Of a stretch of 64,000 nucleotides of DNA, positions 60,922 through 64,000 are shown piece by piece. The notes under the pieces are model-generated. The model searched no databases. It was not told the origin of the DNA and worked only from the letters and a program-made list of their open reading frames with translations. A program made the position numbers and the translations under genes. Positions within the stretch are counted from its first letter, which is position 1; each line of letters starts with the position of its first letter. This DNA is from Arthrobacter citreus (GTDB lineage: Bacteria; Bacillota; Bacilli; Bacillales; Bacillaceae_G): contig CP053688.1 in NCBI GenBank assembly GCA_013200995.1, forward strand, positions 434,001 to 498,000, in the 5' to 3' direction.

Positions 60922-62378
60922 CAACGGAAAAGAAGCCAACAAATCTTACGAATAAACTAGTTACAAATGCTCATACATTAAGTGAACGATTAGGTTATGG
61001 GGTAAGTTTTGATATTGGAAAACGAGTGATTTTTGTAGATAAAGTAGAAGTCCATCTATATTATGTAAACGGATTAACAGACACAAGTTTTATTCAAAGA
61101 TTTTTAGACGATTTGATTGGTCTAGAAAAAGTTGAGAAAAATAAATCAATGTTTAAAAATATTGAAGATACGATTGTTCACCAATCAGTGGAGATTGTTT
61201 TAACATTTGAAGATGTTATTAAAAAAGTACTATCTGGTTTGATTGTCGTATTAGTAGACGGTGAGGATAAAGGGATTGCGATCGACGTTAGGAGCTATCC
61301 GGGGCGTGGTCCAACTGAACCAGATACTGAGCGAGTAGTACGTGGATCACGTGATGGGTTTACAGAAAATATTATTAACAATACTGGCTTAATAAGAAGA
61401 CGTATTCGCGATGAAAATTTAAGAAATGAAATACTTCAAGTTGGTGAAAGCTCAAAGACAGATGTTTGTATATCATATATTGAAGGAATTGCACATGAAG
61501 AACTAGTTACAGAAATACGTGATCGAATTACAGGTATTCATGTAGATGGCCTATCAATGACTGATAAAAAATTAGAGGAATTTATTTTAAAACAAGGATA
61601 TAACCCTTTTCCTCTAGTTAGGTATTCAGAAAGACCTGATGTTATTGCAAACCATATCATTGAAGGGCATGTATGTATTATCGTAGACACGTCTCCAAGT
61701 GTAATCATTACACCTGCAACGTATTACCATCATGTTCAACATGCTGAAGAATTCAGACAAACTCCTGCAATTGGAACATTTTTTAGATGGGTTCGATATA
61801 TTGGGATTTTTATGTCGGTTTTCTTATTACCATTTTGGTTGCTCTTATGTAACTATCCAGAAGTTTTACCAAAATCTTTAGCTTATATTGGACCAAAAGA
61901 AACAAGTAATATTCCAATTTATTTACAATTAATCATTGCTGACACGGGGATTGAGTTTCTAAGAATGGCAAGTATACATACTCCAAATGCCGTATCCACA
62001 TCGATGGGTATTATTGCAGCGGTGTTAATTGGACAAGTCGCAATTGATGTTGGACTATTTCAACCAGAAGTAGTACTATACACGGCAGTTTCAATGATTG
62101 GGTCATATGCTACTCCTAGTTATGAGCTTGCTCTTGCAAATAAATTATCCAAATTCTTTATATTAATTTTAACGGCCATACTCGGTGTTAAAGGTTTTAT
62201 GATTGGTTCAACATTATTAATTCTGTTCTTAGTAAGTCTAAATACTTTAAATACACCATATTTTTGGCCATTTATTCCATTCGACGGTAGAGCCTTCTGG
62301 CATTTAGTCATTCGAACAAAAGCTAGTGAAAAACAACATAAAAAAGGTGGGAAAACAATCGGCGATGCGACACTTTGA
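60918..62378 (+). CDS. spoVAF: Stage V sporulation protein AF (GerA-like), apparent CTG start
   Basis: A GerAA-like spore inner-membrane protein. The open frame runs back from GTG 61026 to a TGA at 60909, and codons 60921-61023 read TTEKKPTNLTNKLVTNAH, then LGYGVSFDIGKR, matching the N terminus of SpoVAF. The only initiator-like codon in that stretch is CTG 60918, overlapping the spoVAEA stop as CTGA, with GGAG 9 bases upstream. This gives 486 residues, near the family's 490; GTG 61026 gives 450 and loses conserved sequence. The C-terminal half has about five helices. It probably aids germinant-receptor function. Confidence 0.85.
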   Translation: MTTEKKPTNLTNKLVTNAHTLSERLGYGVSFDIGKRVIFVDKVEVHLYYVNGLTDTSFIQRFLDDLIGLEKVEKNKSMFKNIEDTIVHQSVEIVLTFEDVIKKVLSGLIVVLVDGEDKGIAIDVRSYPGRGPTEPDTERVVRGSRDGFTENIINNTGLIRRRIRDENLRNEILQVGESSKTDVCISYIEGIAHEELVTEIRDRITGIHVDGLSMTDKKLEEFILKQGYNPFPLVRYSERPDVIANHIIEGHVCIIVDTSPSVIITPATYYHHVQHAEEFRQTPAIGTFFRWVRYIGIFMSVFLLPFWLLLCNYPEVLPKSLAYIGPKETSNIPIYLQLIIADTGIEFLRMASIHTPNAVSTSMGIIAAVLIGQVAIDVGLFQPEVVLYTAVSMIGSYATPSYELALANKLSKFFILILTAILGVKGFMIGSTLLILFLVSLNTLNTPYFWPFIPFDGRAFWHLVIRTKASEKQHKKGGKTIGDATL

Positions 62379-62403
62379 TCATTCAGAATTAAAGAGCAAT
62401 TAG

Positions 62404-62441
62404 AAAAACCCGTGGCATTTTATTAGGCCACGGGTTTTTGA
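62404..62441. terminator. Bidirectional terminator after spoVAF
   Basis: AAAAACCCGTGGC/GCCACGGGTTTTT stem between spoVAF and the converging ypuA-like gene. Confidence 0.9.
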
Positions 62442-62444
62442 TTT

Positions 62445-63314
62445 TTATTTAAAGAAAGAAAGAATCGCATCAAATAAAGCTGAGAAGAAGTCTTTTAGTT
62501 TTTGAATAAAAGATTGACCTTCTTTAGTATTTAAGTACTCTGAGATTTTATTTTTTGCCTTTGTTAATTGATTTCCAACTTGATCCCAATTAATATTTAG
62601 ATCTTTCATTTTCTCAAATAAAGCCATTAAACTAGCTTTTTGATCAGCAGTTAATGTTATGCCAAGATCCTTTGCTAATCGATCAATTAAAGATTTTAAT
62701 TCATCGGTTGACATGTTTGGATTTTTAGCAAGCGCTTCTTTTACTTTAGCGACTAATTGTACTGCTTTATCATTACCAACTGAATCACCAAGTTCTGCAG
62801 TTTTAACCATTTCTTCGTTCGCTACTTTTTTAACATCATCAGGAATAACTTGACCTGAACTTAGCTCGTACGCTTTCATGATCCCAGTTAAAGCAGCTGT
62901 CCCAGATACTTCAAATGGTGCTGTAATAATAATATTTGCATCCTTTAAACCAGCTGTAATTAAAGCATTTGTATACATTGAGTTAGTAACCCATGAAATA
63001 TTATTTGATTGAACGACGATGCCTGTATTTTTTTCACCAATTGTAATCATAGCAGATGAAAGAGCTCGAGTACCAATTTGAGCATTAGGTACAGTACCAT
63101 CTAAATATTTATGTTCCTCTTGATTTGAAACAGTAACAATTCTAGCATCAGATGGTGCACCCATTTCAGCTAATAATGATTGCCTTTGCGTTTCAGATAA
63201 GTTTTGTCCAAGAGTAACGATTGTTTCACCAGGAACAGAATCCGCCAATACCGACAAAGGCATAGCTACTAATCCCATTGATATGGTGAACGCTAATATC
63301 TTTCGTTTTAACAA
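62445..63314 (-). CDS. ypuA: DUF1002 secreted protein (YpuA-like)
   Basis: A 289-residue exported protein with a signal peptide ([22 protein letters not shown]). The DUF1002 domain holds [32 protein letters not shown] and [14 protein letters not shown] segments (here [11 protein letters not shown]); the C terminus is helical. Length and the neighbour ppiB match Bacillus subtilis YpuA. Start TTG 63314 has AAAGGGAG upstream. The function is unknown, possibly envelope stress related. Confidence 0.85.
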   Translation of the reverse strand: MLKRKILAFTISMGLVAMPLSVLADSVPGETIVTLGQNLSETQRQSLLAEMGAPSDARIVTVSNQEEHKYLDGTVPNAQIGTRALSSAMITIGEKNTGIVVQSNNISWVTNSMYTNALITAGLKDANIIITAPFEVSGTAALTGIMKAYELSSGQVIPDDVKKVANEEMVKTAELGDSVGNDKAVQLVAKVKEALAKNPNMSTDELKSLIDRLAKDLGITLTADQKASLMALFEKMKDLNINWDQVGNQLTKAKNKISEYLNTKEGQSFIQKLKDFFSALFDAILSFFK

Positions 63315-63502
63315 AAAGACACTCCCTTTACAATAATCCAAATTTTACATCTTACTACACTATTATAGTCATTTTAGAAAACTTGTCATTACTTTTTGTT
63401 TTTTGTATGATAAGAACAGCGTTACTAGTTTATTCAGTAATGAAAAATATAGGACAATTAAGTCTTATGAAATTGTTGTACATACATAAGGAGGATTTTA
63501 TT

Positions 63503-63940
63503 ATGAAAAAAGCAAGTATTACATTTGAAAATGGTGAACAACTATTAATCGAATTATTCCCAGAGCATGCACCTGGTACAGTTGAAAACTTTGAAAAATT
63601 AATTCGTGAAGGTTTCTACAATGGATTAACATTCCATCGTGTAATTCCTGGTTTCGTATCTCAAGGTGGAGATCCAAACGGTAATGGAACAGGTGGCCCG
63701 GGATACAAAATTAAATGTGAAACTGTTGGTAACCCATTAAAACATAAAGCTGGAGCATTATCAATGGCACATGCTGGAAAAGACACTGGTGGAAGCCAAT
63801 TCTTTATCGTTCACGATCCACAACCACATTTAGATGGAGTACACACTGTATTCGGTCAAGTAATTGAAGGTATGGACACAGTTTTAAGAATGCGAAACGG
63901 CGATGTTATGCAAGAAGTTAAGGTTTGGGACGAAGAATAG
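63503..63940 (+). CDS. ppiB: Peptidyl-prolyl cis-trans isomerase B (cyclophilin)
   Basis: A 145-residue cytoplasmic cyclophilin. Active-site segments: [15 protein letters not shown] with the catalytic Arg, [16 protein letters not shown] and [19 protein letters not shown] precedes ATG 63503; the upstream frame from 63383 lacks support. It is divergent from the ypuA-like gene. Confidence 0.95.
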   Translation: MKKASITFENGEQLLIELFPEHAPGTVENFEKLIREGFYNGLTFHRVIPGFVSQGGDPNGNGTGGPGYKIKCETVGNPLKHKAGALSMAHAGKDTGGSQFFIVHDPQPHLDGVHTVFGQVIEGMDTVLRMRNGDVMQEVKVWDEE

Positions 63941-64000
63941 TCGTATCAAAACTTGAGGCTTGTTAAAGGGCTTCAAATCAAATAAAATCAGCCACAAGGT

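Overview
The window is chromosomal DNA from a low-GC, endospore-forming Firmicute of the Bacillus type. The evidence is the complete dacF-spoIIAA-spoIIAB-sigF-spoVAA..AF block, spoIIM, an mciZ-like gene, bacillithiol biosynthesis (bshB2/yojF), AGGAGG-type ribosome binding sites, frequent TTG/GTG starts, and PerR, CcpA and LexA-type operators. I cannot name the species. No rRNA, tRNA, CRISPR array, prophage or insertion sequence was recognised.

Layout. 1-9.5 kb: accessory and housekeeping genes (5'-partial ABC-2 permease, a frameshifted gene, SDR oxidoreductase divergent from an AraC regulator, VOC protein, yojF-bshB2, a DivIC-like protein, TatC). 9.5-23.1 kb: envelope genes, a SOS-type Y-family polymerase with a YolD partner and a broken yqzH, HAD phosphatase, a BclA-C-like spore surface protein, DinB, a class D sortase with its LPXTA substrate, GNAT, an alcohol dehydrogenase, yqkD-like and yqkE-like genes. 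23.9-33.5 kb: an eleven-gene co-directional catabolic operon. 33.7-35.7 kb: marR-MFS efflux pair. 36-50 kb: the conserved yqkF-mciZ-nudF ... spoIIM-fur-yqzK-xerD-map ... deoB-punA-pdp backbone with a manganese riboswitch before terC. 50-64 kb: NCS2 purine permease, a GntR-ABC unit, dacF, the spoIIA operon, the spoVA operon, ypuA-like gene and ppiB.

The catabolic operon reads as a complete meta-cleavage route from anthranilate: HpaB-type monooxygenase (to 3-hydroxyanthranilate), IclR regulator, 3-hydroxyanthranilate dioxygenase, ACMS decarboxylase, 2-aminomuconic semialdehyde dehydrogenase, 2-aminomuconate deaminase, tautomerase, oxalocrotonate decarboxylase, hydratase, aldolase and acylating acetaldehyde dehydrogenase, ending in pyruvate and acetyl-CoA. 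It sits between yqkE- and yqkF-like genes that are near neighbours in Bacillus subtilis. It carries two cre-like sites and is bracketed by two different degenerate 21-bp tandem arrays. The required flavin reductase is not in the window.

Other points: an mciZ homologue of about 49 codons at 37425-37574; spoVAF apparently starting at a CTG that overlaps the spoVAEA stop; two single-base frameshifted genes (1955-2352 and yqzH at 10341-10542); a family of dispersed palindromic repeats (three clear copies plus one relative); a PerR-like box on the fur promoter; an AGTGTA-N13-TACACT operator before the GntR-ABC unit; and a possible attenuator leader before yojF-bshB2. I found no convincing wholly new system. 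The catabolic island with its flanking arrays and the repeat family are the best candidates for a second look.
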